The notes under the pieces are model-generated. The model was not told where the DNA came from and searched no databases. It saw only the letters and a list, made by a program, of their open reading frames with translations. From Panax quinquefolius (lineage: Eukaryota; Streptophyta; Magnoliopsida; Apiales; Araliaceae), in NCBI GenBank assembly GCA_020205615.1, contig CM035167.1, forward strand, positions 30,021,130 through 30,085,129: DNA of 64,000 bases. The letters are read 5' to 3'. The translations under genes were made by a program, and so were the position numbers. Shown here piece after piece: positions 23,019 through 35,771 of the stretch (its first letter is position 1; every line of letters starts with the position of its first letter).

Positions 23019-23975
23019 GAGGATATAGTGTACTGCATGGTGAGCCTTGAGTGTGTAGTGGCCGAGCAACCGGGTGGGCCGGGTTTTTCTCGGGTCGGGT
23101 CGTCTCATGTAATACGTGCACTCGGGCACCTTTGTAATGTCACTCGAACTTTCGGAAGTGCAATTCGGGCATCCGATTGAGGTATCTGAGGACCTATTTG
23201 GACCGCCATTGTTGTCGAGAGTTGTCTGATGGCATGGGATTAGAGTTTATGCTGAAGTCATTGAAGATGGGACGATGCCCTCCGGTCTTCAAGCTTCAAA
23301 TTTCATCCGTTACCCTTACTGATAGTCACTCGGGATTGGTTATCCTTGATTCTTGTGGGACATCGTTGTGTAGAGATGTGTATGAAATGTTGAGGCGGCG
23401 TGGCGTGGCATCGTGTTGGCGAGATAGCGATGTTGCCCCTCACCGGTGTTATCGCATGGTTTGAAATTTGATAAAGCATGAGAGCGTTGCTCGAGGCTTA
23501 TTTGAGATTGAATTGCTACTGCAATTGTTGAAGGTCCTCATTGTCATCTTTGAGGTGTACTGTCCTCCGGTGTTATCTCGGGTTGGTCTTGAGTATCTCG
23601 TTGTGGCTGTCGAGATTGAAAGTGGTTGCATTTGAAACAAGCATTTAGGGGTTATCATCAAAATTGCATTCCTTGGGGTTATCACGAGGTTGGTGGCTAT
23701 TCCCATGGTTGGGGGTGAGGCTGGATACCTCGGGGTTATCTCAAGAGATTAATCGGTCTTCTCGGTGTGTGTTCGGTATTATTGGATCTGCATGCCTCGG
23801 GGTTATCTCAGAGGTTGGAATTATTACTCCGGTGTGTGTTCGGGGTTGATCTTTGAACTTTCGGTAGTATCCGGTATGGATATGGATTGTCTTCGGGGTT
23901 CCCTCTTAAAAGCGAATCTGTCCTCTGCTGATGATGTTAGTGATAGTAGTCTGAGAAAATTTTGAGTGTCTCTGA

Positions 23976-23988
23976 GATGCCCTCTTTA
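23976..23988 (-). other. Polypurine tract of the Tat element
   Basis: On the minus strand AAAGAGGGCATC lies immediately before the start of the left LTR. The LTR reads TCAGAGACACTC here where the right LTR has TGTAGACACTC. Confidence 0.6.
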
Positions 23989-25993
23989 TCATACTCATGC
24001 ATGGCGATGCATGGGTAGGATAAAGAATCTAGAACACTTGAAATGCAACAAAACAAACATGGTACTATATGTAGCAACATGATGCAAATGTATGATGCAT
24101 GTGTATATGGGTTGTAGCCCAACATCTTTGGGGATGATTCTTTGGCTCCTGTTGCTTATTTGGGGATTAGCAATGATGATGAGATTTGATGTGTAATCCG
24201 AATCATTAGGATGTTGATGTTGGAGTTATCACCAAATTCTATGTCTTGATAATGACTTGATCACGAAGATGTACCTCTTATGTGTAAGAGATGCGTGGGG
24301 ATAAAGCTTGATCATTTGAGGATGTGTATAACATATTCCATCATCTATCCTCTTTGATAACGTTGACCTTTTCTGGTTGGTATCGCTAGGACATGTCAAG
24401 ATTACATTGGATTTTGCATGATGACAAATCTTTGTCGGGGATGCGACCTTCGTTGGCGTGTACTTCACCGACATGTGAATCAGCAATTTGAAAAATCACA
24501 TGGGATATCTTGTCGAGGTTGCTTGACCTTCGTTGGCGTGTGAATCAGCGGTGATACTCGTGGGTAGATTGTCGAGGTTGCTTGACCTTTGTTGACGTGT
24601 GAATCAGCGGAACATTGCGTTGTGACCCGTAGGGGATCATTTGGGGAATATGAGTAATCGAGCATGAAATCCTCGAATAGCTCTGAAGCTCGATAGGTTT
24701 AATCGCTATCGGTGAGATAACGTCAAAAGCTTGCTTACTTGACCTTCGTTGATATGTGTGCTTGATGTCGCGTTGGCTTGAATATGCGTTGTAATCCCCC
24801 TCGGGGCTTCACGTTGTAACCCCGATCGAGGATCCGCTGATCTTCGATTCGTTTCTTACCGGGGATATGACGTTATAACCCCGTCGGGGACTCACGTTAT
24901 CCCGTCGAGGATCACGTTATAACCCGTCGGGGATCGGACGTTCTTTGGTAATGACGGAGTTGGTGGCATCGGACTGTACAAGGTATTGCGGATGTGATTT
25001 ATAACAAATGAGATCATTGGCGGGGTATACCTCGTGTTGGGTGACTACTGATGAGCGATGTCTGAGACTCAAAGTTTCATCACGAGAAGACCGAGATTGT
25101 ATGTTGTTTTGCTCGATCGCGTGGCATTTTATTCTCGATTTGACCTTTCTAGTCATAAGAACTCCTTTTTTGCAACTCAAGCTGGAATGAGAGATGGGAG
25201 GGTGGGGCCCACATAGGAGTGCCGTATGGTACACTTCTTGACCAGAGATGAGCTGCTGTGATGGCCGGTAGTGGATGATATAATCCGCGAGGTTGGTCTC
25301 ATAAGTCATTTTCAACTTGATTAGCTGAAGAGAAATCGTGAGCCTCCTTGGATCTCTTTGAGTTTGGGCTATTTTACGCAAATTACATCACCGTACAAGT
25401 GTTTACACTATCACAGTAGCGTATGCATGTATTTTTTCGGATTTTTTATCCATTTGGATTTTGAGTTATCGCATGAAATGCATCTAAACACATAGTAGTG
25501 ATTATGTATGCACAAATGACTTGATAAAAAATATTCAACATAGTAAATGTTAGTATTAAACCATCTTTGAACATAATGATGTGAAAAAATTTGACTTTTG
25601 AGGCAGTCAATTGGCACCTTTTACTGCTATTTTTTGTCTATTTGAGGTCGATGAGCAAAAGGTAGAAAAGCAAAGTACTCGATATTGAGGTTAACCTTAT
25701 GCATGGATGATTTTGATTTTTAATGCATATATTATGTATATGACTTTGGGGCGGTGTCTTCTTGAATGGCCACCTAGACATGCCTATGTGCATGTGGATA
25801 GTCCTATTTTCAAAGGGACTATGGCAAAAATTTTTTCAAAATGTAGGCATTGGGTAGTCATGCATTTTAACTCTATTGTATGTTAAAAGTAAATGCATGC
25901 ATGCATATAGTCATAAAATGCATTCTAGAAAGCTCGAGTAAGGAAATACCACACCCTTTACGAGGTGATTTGGAGACTTGTTGTCGAGATATT
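23989..25993. other. Tat region between 3' LTR and antisense ORF (non-coding)
   Basis: I see no recognisable gene here on either strand. 24420-24790 holds four or five degenerate repeats of a CTTGACCTTCGTTGGCGTGTGAATCAGCGG-type block, and 24790-24940 holds repeats of CGTTGTAACCCCGTCGGGGATC. The same repeats occur at 59518-59980. The stretch would be 3' untranslated for gag-pol and upstream for the antisense ORF, so an antisense promoter could lie here. Confidence 0.6.
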
Positions 25994-27950
25994 ATGGATC
26001 CGGATCGGTAGAGTAGTTCCGTAGGACCACTTACGGTATACGGAGGAGGGCTTACGAAGTGCCTCGACCGATTACATCGAGACTGACCCTCGTCGATTGG
26101 TGGAGGCCGTGATTAAATCGGTCGAGGCCGAGAGATGTGCGGGCGTTGAGGGCGAGGAGGAGGATATTCGATTGAGGATCCCGCTCTGCTGCTGCACATG
26201 TCCCCGTGGGAGCTACCTTGTATTCGGTGGAAAACCCGAGCTTACTGGGTGATTTGAAGCGAGACATCCATCGATGTACTTGTATGCTAACGAGGTATGG
26301 CGTTAGACTTTGATCTTCCTTCTTTTTTATTGATGAGGATTAAAGGGTTCTGATGTTGATCTGCACTTCATACAGGTTCTCGGCTTCACACAGCCTCGAG
26401 GGAATTGGTTTAGTATACACTCCATGTATCAGGCTCTTCATCGATTACTGTAGTGTAGTGCATGATTGGGGATTAGGGCATTCTTCTCCATCCTTCCCGT
26501 CGTTGTCCACAGGGTTACCTCGGGGCATTATCGGCGATGGTTTCATCGGACTCGATCCTCCATCTCTTTGGATTGCGAGGTGATGATGATGCCGATGGAT
26601 TGGCGATTTATCACGGTATGGAGTTTGGAGGGGGCGATTGCCTTGCATGGCGAATATTACCCCTCTGCCGTCGGATCCTTGTTAGGAGTTCGGTGAGGCG
26701 CTCAAAAGCGGGGCTGTCCGTTCGAGGTCCTTTGGCGTAGATGATATATGGCGGGCTTTTGAGTGAGCCCATGCACGATGATGTCGAGAATCGGGGATCG
26801 CATTTTGGCGATTGTTCACGATGATCATTAGAGGATGCTTTCATAGTGAGATAACTCTTCTTCTCGGTGTCTTTCGCTTTGATCGGCGCCACGCGTCATG
26901 TGGACCGTATTGGAGAGTATGATTGGGGTTCCTACACCTTTGCCTATTTCCTCCGGGGCATGCATGTATGCGCTCACGGGGGTTTGTGGAGAGGCTTGGC
27001 TGAAGCTTCTACCCATTTCTCTTTGGTGAGTATTTCTCTTGTCATTTCCCATTTATAGGTTAAGAGTGTTTCTTGATAGCGAGATGTTTTGCCATTGTGT
27101 TGGCGGTTTTGGGCTATGAGAGGCTCCCATGCTTGCGTCTGTGAGTGTGTTAGGTTTAGATACCTATCCACGAGGGCGACGATGGCATCATTCCATTTTG
27201 CGAGGAGGTCCCACATGGTGAGGGTTTCACTCTTTTGCCGTATCACGGTTGGAGTTGTTGACGGTGATACCATCACATGGATTCCCTATTAGGGGAACAC
27301 TTGACCATCGGCTTTGAGGATGGATACCCATTGGAGTCGAGTCGTGATTTCCACCGGAGAGTTTCTCTCTTCACGAGATGGAGGTGGGAGCTCTATTTAG
27401 GAGAAGCGTGCTATTAGGAGCACCACGGGGGGAGATTCGTATGCCGATCTTGCCCTCTGTCGAGGCGTCGTTGGCACATATCGCGATCACCCATCGCGAT
27501 ATCCCATTGTTGGGGGTTGGCGGTTTTACATTATCGAGAGGTCCTTGTACTCGAGGAGGCGTTCGGCGTTGGTGGTTCCCTCGTACTTATTGGAGCCCGA
27601 TCCGCGCCACCACGGTTTATGGGGGATATGGTTCCGGGATCCGTGATGATGATGGATTGGATAGCTTGTGTGTAGAGATCGACTCATATGACGCAGATTG
27701 ATAGTTTGACGGCGAGTTGGACGAGCACATATATTTATCGGCATTTGGGCGAGAGATCCGTGGTGAGGCGGCTTCATTTGATCCTTCGGCTCGGTATTTG
27801 GCCTCGAGATGACCCATTCGGTTTTTTGCGGTGCGAGATCCTCCTCTATATAGGCCTGACATCCCTGTTGATAGAGATCCAGTGACTCGGGAGGAGTTAC
27901 ATCGGTGGGCGAGGATTGATGATGTGGATATCGACACCATTGTCTTCTTC
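25994..27950 (+). pseudogene. Antisense ORF of the Tat element, plant mobile domain (PMD) type
   Basis: The reading begins at ATG 25994 with an MDPD opening. An acidic, arginine- and proline-containing N terminus follows, then a candidate 81-bp intron (26295-26375), then a PMD-like domain. Recognisable PMD features include the ERW/ET-FHL-EMTMTPMDW-ITG type block (around 26540-26640), a helix before ITLLLG-like text (26820-26870), and YDWGSYTFAYF near 26920-26950. An FYIIERSLY-like segment lies near 27510-27560. Frames are broken many times in this copy; the partial copy at 61038-61897 is cleaner. PMD is found in MAIN/MAIL1 plant proteins and in several transposon groups. The ORF runs opposite to gag-pol. 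A role in silencing escape is possible but not shown. Confidence 0.7.
26295..26375 (+). other. Candidate intron in the PMD ORF
   Basis: CGAG|GTATGG at the left and CATACAG|GTTC at the right give standard splice borders. The stretch between has a stop-rich, T-rich composition. The second copy has the same borders 79 bp apart (61341-61419). In that copy the upstream and downstream parts are in the same frame across the junction. Confidence 0.55.
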
Positions 27951-30900
27951 TGATGTGTATTCTCGTTATATCTTTTGATAGGCCTCTGTTAGATATTGGG
28001 TGGTTGTACCCCATTCTCGCTATATCTTTTGATAGGCCTCTGTTAGCAGTAGGGCGTATGTGCCCCATTTCCCTATTTTTGTAGCTGTACAGAGATGATG
28101 TATTAGATGATGATATACTTAGGAATGTATGCACAATTTTTTCATTCCTATATCATATTGCCATCTATTATTATCTGCTATGCATGTATCATATTATGCA
28201 TATGTATGTATGTCGAGAGATATTGGCATTGACCCTGGATGGTCTTATGACCACGGCCCGTACAGATGTCTTCTTGACGATTAGTAGTATAGATCATACC
28301 CCCCACCATCATTGGTGGCATTGGGTATCGATCGTGGTATGATAGCATGTCACCACGAGACAGGGGTATTTGTAGATCATTCTTTGCTGACATACCATGA
28401 CCTTATTGATGTTTGAGGTTCCGCGAGGGGTTTGTGGATGGGATCTTTAGAGCATTGGGTATCGGATAAGGCGGTTTTTCGATTCGGGACCCATGAGTTG
28501 ACTCTACTACGGAGGGTATGCACGATTAGCGATCTTGCCATTAGAGCCAGACCTTGCGTGCATATGGCTTTGGGAGACATGAGTAGGCGGTTCATGACTC
28601 TCTCTTTGGATTGCGGTAGTGAGTAGTGCGGATGATGGTGACATCTCGCCACGTGATATCGGCATTTTTTTATATATGATAGATTTGGCTCACGAGGATA
28701 GCTATTCACGACATTCGAGGATTTCCGCATGGAGGAGGATCATTGGCGTTTGGCGGGGTTGATGATCTTTGTTATATATCGTCTTGTCGTATATCTATAT
28801 GCCACGATACATGGATGAGATAGACATTGGTGTCATCATGGCGGTGAGAGCTCTCGGGGAGGGTCGTACCATTATACTATGATTATAGCGAGAGACCTGC
28901 GATTGACATCTCTTCTTTGCACTTATCAAGCGAGAGTGTTCACGGGTAGTTCGGTCATGCTATATGTGTGGTTTATGTCACACACTTGAGGCCGATTGGC
29001 ACTCTTAGGCGGCATGGGTATTGGTTCACCCATGATATAGCCATGTCATACTCCTTTCGACCATCGGAGTGTATAGATGCTCTGTCTTGGTCCACATTTT
29101 TGGCGGATATCGAGAGATCATTTTAGCATATTGCGTGTGTTGGGGCTTAGCTCACCATCTGACTTCATTACTCATGTATAGGGCATGGACTACCTCCCTC
29201 TGGCTGGTTTGAGGCGTGACTACTTATCACCCATTGGTGGCCGTGATGTCGCATGATTTGATTTTTTTCGAGATTTTCATCCTTTCGAGAGGCGATAGGT
29301 CGGCGTTGACTTCTCGATATCTCTCGTGAGAGACCCGATCCGTGTGTATGCTTGTTGGGATCGGCGTGAGATAGCTTGCTTTTTACGTGAGTCATCCGGG
29401 TTGTTCTGCGAGTATTCGCATGGATGGAGAGCGAGAGATTTTATCGGCTGTGGCGGTATCTACTGATGCCGGATAGTGAGTCGGATGATGTAGAGCCCAT
29501 GGAGGACATCGATTCCTACATCGAGGAGGAGCCATTTCTTTGGGTTGCCGACATTTCCTCTAGATTCTCGAGTACCGATCTTGTTGTGATTGATTTTCGA
29601 CACGATACCTTGGCGAGTCTTCATCGATGATGACCTTGAGAGAGATCGGGCTCGATCTATGATGTTGTTGCCCTTGATGGGAGAGGCTTGACTCTATTAG
29701 AGAGAGGCGAGGCATTAGCTTCGCGAGAGATATTGTTGTTGTTGGCGGGATGAGGCTAGATCAGCCGAGATGCGATGATAGTTGAGCGGGATAGTGCTAT
29801 ATATCTGCTGCCGGGATGTAGCCATCACGAGATAAATCTGCGGTGAGGGTCCTTACCCTTTGGCATGATCGCGAGAGATGAGCGCATATATTGATGATCA
29901 TATATGGTCACCATGCGGATGGCTGCGGATCTGTTTGGGTCGTGTGGATATTCTCGTCGAGGAGACCACGACTTCGCCTCCTTCTTACGAGAGGGGCGCC
30001 ATGTTGGGCTTGTTAGCTCATATATACCACGACTTGTAGATGAGCTTGTATTTACCTACCTGAGACTAAGCTTAGCCATTTTGTCATATACGATTTACAT
30101 TGTATATATCAAACAACATTATATATATATATGAGGAAATATATTTTGGATCACTTCCCTTTTAGATATGCTTTCTTTACTTGCTTGATATTTTACTTTC
30201 TTTGCTTGAGGGCTTGTGATCTTGATGTATTACGAATTCCTCTGGGTGGATGGACATTGAGTTGTCTCTGGATAGTTCAGAATGGATCATCGATCTGTAT
30301 GTATCCCTACCATCTTTGGTGTCTTGGGACTGGTTTTTGTATGGAAATGTGGAGAGGAGTGTGGCTTTCCTCTCTGAGATTGACCGCACCCTGAGATGGT
30401 GCTTGATACTTCTATTTAGGAGAAGCCTAGTTAATTCCATCTCTTATGGATTGGTGTTGCTCTTGAGGTATGACCATGACTTAGATGGTCGTAGAATCTC
30501 TATTTGGGAGGAGTTCAGGTAATTCCATCCCTTTGGTCTGAAGCAGAATGAAATGTAGTGGATTGAAGGATGATCCCAGTACCAGTTGACAATGGTTTGT
30601 GTTTTGGTAGGGGGTGAGACCGAACCATGAATGGCTGCCTACGTACTCCTATTGAAGAGGAGATCAGGTCTGCGTAGTTTGAACCTGGTGTAAGAGGTTC
30701 AACAGCTGTATATGGCAGAAATGGTGTAGGAATGTTTTTGTTGTTTTTTTTTTTTGTAAGAGAAGAGGGTAGAAATGTTTTTGTTGTTTTTGTTTTATTG
30801 CGACCGGGCCATATGAAATGGTTGCCTACGTACTCCTATTGAAGAGGAGACCGGTCGGCGTAGTTCCCCCCTCGGCGAGAGAAAAGCGTAATCCATGTAT

Positions 30901-30990
30901 GCGGTCGAGTGCGGGGAGGAGAAAGTTTAATCTAGGTTGAGGATAAAGCTGTAGGGTGAGAAGTTTGATCCCATGTGTATGGGTAGCCAA
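27951..30990. other. Tat region between PMD ORF and pol (no gene recognised)
   Basis: A 63-bp direct duplication occurs at about 27957-28080 (TATCTTTTGATAGGCCTCTGTTAG twice). Short plus-strand frames, such as an acidic one at 29424-29630, have no recognised family. They could be a decayed C-terminal part of the antisense ORF. Near 30632-30676 and 30820-30865 the same stem-loop sequence occurs twice. The rest is featureless to me. Confidence 0.5.
30632..30676 (-). repeat. Duplicated stem-loop downstream of Tat pol (copy 1; copy 2 at 30820-30865)
   Basis: The block CCTACGTACTCCTATTGAAG followed by AGGAG and GCGTAG can fold with CTCCT pairing to AGGAG and CTACG to CGTAG around a short loop. It recurs about 185 bp further on with a few changes. 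Similar GTACGTAGGCAGCC text is familiar from Tat and Ogre elements. Confidence 0.55.
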
Positions 30991-30999
30991 ACTGCAAGC

Positions 31000-32490
31000 G
31001 CGAGAGGTTCAATCCGTAGTGGGATGACCTAAGTCGTAGGAGCAGAAGAGAGAGAAGCAGGCTTTGGCTTGAAAAGTATGTTTCCACTGAGGGGCAAAGT
31101 GTGGAAAAGTTGTATGTGGTAAAGGGTTAAAGAAGCCGGAATATTTGGTGATCGATGGTCCAACACCGGGGTGTTTGCTTGATGGCAACCCGGACATAAG
31201 TACCGTTTCACGGTGTGTCGAGTTGATGAGTTGTGGAAATTCATCGCCGTCCATTTCTTGCAATCTGAGGCGCCTCTGTCGATACTTCCTTGACAACAAA
31301 TGGGCCTTCCAGTTAGGGCGAATTTTCCCTTAGATTGATCTTGGTTGTCGAGGATCTTCTCAAAACCAAAGTCGTGTTGTTTAAAGCTGCCGTAGCAGGA
31401 CTTTTTTGTTGTAGGATCTGGCGATCCTTTGTTGATATATTGACCATGGAAGATAGTCGCGGTTCGCCTTTAAATCTATTAGAGACAATTGGTGATACAT
31501 CTTGTACCCATTGGTCTTCATCCGGTGGCGTCTATCGACACTCTGAGGATTCCATTTCAACTTCTATGGGAACCTTTGCTTCCATCCCATAGGTTAAAGC
31601 GTAGGGGTTGCCCGGTGGAAGTGCGCATTGAGGTTACGTAGGCTAATAGAGAGAAGCAATATAGGTCGGGCCAATCTTTGTGGTTGGCGGACATCTTTTG
31701 CATAATCTTCTTGATGTTTTTGTTAGCAGCTTCAACAGACACACCATTCATCTTGGACGATAGATGATGAGAGTTAAGATGTTTGATGTGGAATTTCTTT
31801 GCATAATTAATTCTCATCATCATCTTTTTTGTTGTTGAGGTTTCTTCCTCCATCATTTTGTTGTTGAGGTTCTTAGCATTGTCGACACAATCACCACTGG
31901 TTGTCCATATCGACAAACGACATTGTTTACGATGAAAGCAATGATGACTTCTTTAGTAACCACAGGGAAGGAGAATTGCTTCTACCCACTTGGTGAAGTA
32001 GTCGATCATGGTGAAGATAAATCGATGACCATTCTTGGCTTTAGGCTCGATGGGCCCGATAGCGTCCATTCCCACATTGAGAAGGGCGAGGTGAACTTCG
32101 TATTGTGGAGTTCCGTGGAGGCGTGTATAGCATTCCATGAATATCAGCATGCGATAGCATCTCTTGGCGTGGTCATTGCAATCGACTTTGAGAGATAGCG
32201 ATAATGTCACATCACGAGGACTTTCTTGACAAGAGAGGGGCCACTCATGTGGGGGCCAGACTCCACCATGGATTTCATCCATAAGCCTTTGGGCTTGATC
32301 TTTGTCTAAACATCGAGGAGACCTAGTCCTGCATCTCTTTTGTAGAGCGCATCTCTCCACTCGGGTAGAATTTCATAGCAAGTCGATGGATCGCCTTTTC
32401 TCGGTCGGGCTCGCCTCGGTGGGTGTAGATCCATCTCGTAGATATTCCTTGATATCTTGATACCAAGGATGTTGGATGGGAGGTAGCTCA
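31000..32490 (-). pseudogene. Tat integrase
   Basis: Reading leftwards, one finds the zinc-binding end (YKRDxG, VHGGVxxPHMNGH-like, 32190-32360) and then the catalytic core start MDAIGPIEPKAKNGHRFI with DYFTKWVEA (open stretch 31953-32360). Next come the second acidic region (DNAKNLNNKMMEE-like, about 31830-31890) and the VEAANKNIKKIMQKM helix with the YxTSMRTSTG block (31557-31760). The C-terminal part, with an LMDxDGxEFP-like strand, is at 31009-31299. The enzyme would insert the cDNA. Frames change at least three times. Confidence 0.8.
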
Positions 32491-33420
32491 TCGATACTTC
32501 TCAACGTAATTCCCATAATTTGGGGCCTTTGTGCGGGGAAATTGTGGCGCTTGGCAAGTGTTCCTTATCGATATCACGAATCAAGGAGGCCAAAGTTGCT
32601 AATCGTCCGCAAAGTCATTCTATTACGAGGAATGTGTAGAAAGGAGATTTCTTGAACTCAAAACCATCTTAAAACTTACTGAGATGGTAAAGGCGACAAA
32701 TGTAGTTCCTTGGTTTGATAGATTCGGTGGATTTTCGATTACCAACTACGAATCTCCAAAAGGCGATAGTTAACAGCGATGCCCATTGAGCGGGCAAGTT
32801 TTAGCCCATGAGACGACCTTCATACTCGGTTGTGTTGTTGGTGTTGACAAAGCTATGCATTTTTTGCTGACGGGATCTTTGCTCCCCGTGCGAGATACTA
32901 GAAGCTGCTCGGCTCAGAACCTTCCATATTAATGACTCCATCAAAATACATCTTCCATGATTGGCGCGTATCGTCTTGATGGTGTTCTTGAATTGTCATT
33001 ACTCCTTCATCGGGGAAATATGTTTCAAGGGTTTGAAATCCCCACGAAGGTGCGGTGGCGGTTGATCCCAATTCCTTGACCTTTGATGGACTTTTGAGTC
33101 ACATATCGATGTCAAATTGTTGTAGGATCAAGCGCCATACAGACGATCGACAATTTAACATGGGTTTATTGAACACGTATTTGAGAGGATCCACGCGGGA
33201 TATGAGATGGGTTGTGTGACCATGGAGGTAATGTTGTAACCTCATGGAAGCCCCATGCTAAAACCAAAAACCGTCTTTTCGATCGAGTGTACTTGTGTTC
33301 ACTTCTTCTTTGAATCTTTTCTTTGAGGTAATAGATAGCTCGTTCTTGGCCTCTATCGTCTCTTTTGTCCGACATATCGACCCATGGCATTGTCACTTAT
33401 GGACGGTACATGAGCAGGGA
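32491..33420 (-). pseudogene. Tat RNase H region
   Basis: The block DRGQERAIYYLKEK in 33166-33396 is the conserved RT/RNase H connection (ERAIYYLSKxL in the family). Further left, TNNTTEYEG (about 32830-32860) and a LATLAS end near 32590 match the second, retroviral-type RNase H known from Tat and Ogre elements. The stretch is heavily frameshifted. Confidence 0.65.
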
Positions 33421-34420
33421 ACATCATCCACAGGTGGTACCAAAACGGGAGCTTTGACTATTTGTTTTCTTGATTGTGAGGAAGGCATTTTGACACTCAT
33501 CATTCCATTTCATGGAGGAGTTCTTCCTTAATAGCTTGAAGATTGGCTCACGAGTTCTTTGTGAGTTGAGAGATAAACACTGCTAATGAAGTTGATTCTT
33601 CCCAAAAATCCGTATTTCCTTTTACATCGAGGAATGGGCATTTTCGTGATGGCTTGGATTTTGGCGGGATCGACTCAATCCCTTTGTGGTGACTAGAAAT
33701 CCTAGCAACTTGCACGATTTAACACCAAAGGCGCATTGCATTTGGATTTCAACTTCAAGTTGTACTTACATGACTGTTGAATAACTTTTGAGATGGTCTA
33801 TATGGTCATCCTCCTTAGGGATTTGACAATGATGTCATCCACGTAGATCTCGATCTCTTTGTGCATTAAGTCGTGGAAAAGAGCCATCATAGCTCGTTGA
33901 TAGGTGGCTCCGGCATTGATGAGGCCGAATGACAACCGTCTATAGCAAAAGGTTCCCCAAGGCGTGATGAAAGTAGTTTTCTCACGATCTTCCTCAGCAA
34001 CCATGATCTGATGGTACCCTACAAAGCAATCAGCAAAAGAGTACATATCGTATTTGCGCGATATTGTCGATAAGAATGTGGATAAATGGCGCGGGAAAGC
34101 TATCTTTTTAAGCAAGCTTTGTTCAAGTCCGGTAAATCCGCAAACTCGCACCTTCCCTCGGGTTTAGGCGCGGGCACAATGTTGGATATCCACTCGGGAT
34201 ATGTGGACACCATGATGATGCCGACTTGAAATTGTTTCACAATTTCTTCTTTCACCTTTAAACTCCACTCAGGTTTTAATCGCCTGAGCTTTTGCTTGAC
34301 TGGCTTAAATCCCTCTTTAATGGGAAGGCGATGAAGGACAATGTCAGTGGACAAACCCACCATGTCTTCATGAGACCATGCAAACACATCACTGGAATTG
34401 GGTTAATAAGCGTAACCATG
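33421..34420 (-). pseudogene. Tat reverse transcriptase
   Basis: The open frame 34100-34387 gives FAWSHEDMVGL, then PVKQKLRRLKPE, then the PEWISNIVPAPKP block. The open frame 33798-34151 gives the palm with DCFVGYHQIMVAEEDREKTTF, ITPWGTFCYRRLSFGLINAGATYQRAM, and catalytic YVDD at 33834-33845. The two frames overlap, so one shift separates them. The connection region follows down to 33420. Confidence 0.85.
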
Positions 34421-35771
34421 TCATTCCTTTGGTTTGGGGTAAAGAGTGCGAACCAATCTGGATTAACTTAGGGCTTTCTAAGGTTAGAGATTGAAAGAAG
34501 TGGTTTGATCGAGGTTGGGTTTAGGTTTGTCTTTGACCCATTCTTGAATTTTTGGAGGCACCTCGATGTCATCTGTATATCCATCGAAATTTGAATTCAT
34601 CTCTACATCAAAGGTACAATCCTTGTGGAGAAGAGCATATGTCGACAAATACAGGCACATCTAAATTGAGTCTGAAACAAAATATGCTTTCACTTAGTAT
34701 ATATGAAATGTGTTGATCATACGGTGTTAGCATATCTTGGCAAAATAAAGCTGCTAATCTTGTGCTGAAAAAAGTAAGTAGTTATTATATCTACTGAGCG
34801 AAAGAGTTTACGCTTGCTTTTACCTTGATGACGACCAATCTGAGGGGTGTTGTTCCAATTAGCGAGGAAAAGTCAAGGTGGACCCGCGATGATGGAGGAT
34901 GGAGGGATGTCATCATCCTCCTATCGAATGATGGCCATTACGTATACGGGCAATCATCAAATGCAGGGGTGTATCTGTTGGTATGTTCATCATGAGCGAT
35001 GATCGTATGCTGACATCATTTGGATGGCGTCTTGCTTGATTCTTCGTTTCTCTCTTCTTCCTTTGTGGGATTTGGAACAAAGACTTCTTTCTCCTTTCTA
35101 GAATGATGCGGCTTGGGAAATAACATAGCCATTACATTGGTTGGCACCTTTCTGAGGAGGTTGTGCGGACTCGAGTTTGAAAGGCGAAGAAAGCACGTGG
35201 TTGAAGGTGAAGGAATCTGCTTGATGCTTATGAGGATTCTATGACTAGAGGCTGGCGAGAATAGCCTAGTCAATTTATTTCAGTTTTGCTTGGTTAATTG
35301 AATTGGGTACTTGATACCTGGTGATCTTCTGACCCTTGTCGGTTTATGACCTGATGACATCATTTCTTGAGTAGTAGAGCATTACCTCGGCAGAAATCTT
35401 GGGTTGGGTAATGGCATTCCAATAGCATGGTATTGGGTATTGCTTACTTTCAAGGCATGAAAAGCGGCCGGTTCAACATATGCATTGGCATTGATGAATG
35501 GCATGTCCCGTGTTGAGGACACTACGGTTCGGCGTTGATGTAGTGACGAGGCTATTGTTGATAATGTATTTCAATTGTTGGTGAAGAGTGGAGGGATTTG
35601 CCTGACCATATGGATCCATGGTCGTCCAGAAGCGAGGTTGTATCCGAATCTATCTTGAGTACATGGAAGATCGCGAGAATGTATGAGGACCAATTTTGAT
35701 TGGTAGTTCGATTACTCAAGCCAAGAATTCGGCGGGCTCCATCAAAAGCTTTGATGATAGTATGGCTACTC
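34421..35771 (-). pseudogene. Tat protease-to-RT spacer
   Basis: No long frame is open. Compositionally this is like the variable spacer of Tat polyproteins, with scattered serine-, proline- and lysine-rich frames (for example 35016-35273). I recognise no catalytic motif. Confidence 0.4.

Larger units (their letters stand above)
21027..23972 (-). repeat. Tat left (3') LTR, copy B
   Basis: From left to right it holds the U5 end, a (TG)n tract, a tandem array of about five 60-bp hairpin units (21850-22135) and about five TA-rich units (22136-22694). The promoter region around 22700-23020 and the U3 to 23972 follow. Without its two insertions, LTR copy C is about 2.7 kb and matches this copy after its first 170 bp. 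Confidence 0.85.

Noticed and set aside
21027..23972. Tandem units taken as a satellite array
   Set aside because: They occur only inside LTRs, in fixed order, with few units, and recur at the same place in all three LTR copies.
27526..28134. 202-codon frame on the minus strand across the PMD ORF, also 24917-25381 (154 codons)
   Set aside because: They are antisense shadows of the PMD ORF and a repeat region. Histidine-, serine- and arginine-rich composition without a domain is typical of shadow frames, and neither is kept in the second copy.
29424..29630. Acidic 68-codon frame on the plus strand
   Set aside because: No family recognised and no second copy in the window to test it. Mentioned only within the region entry.
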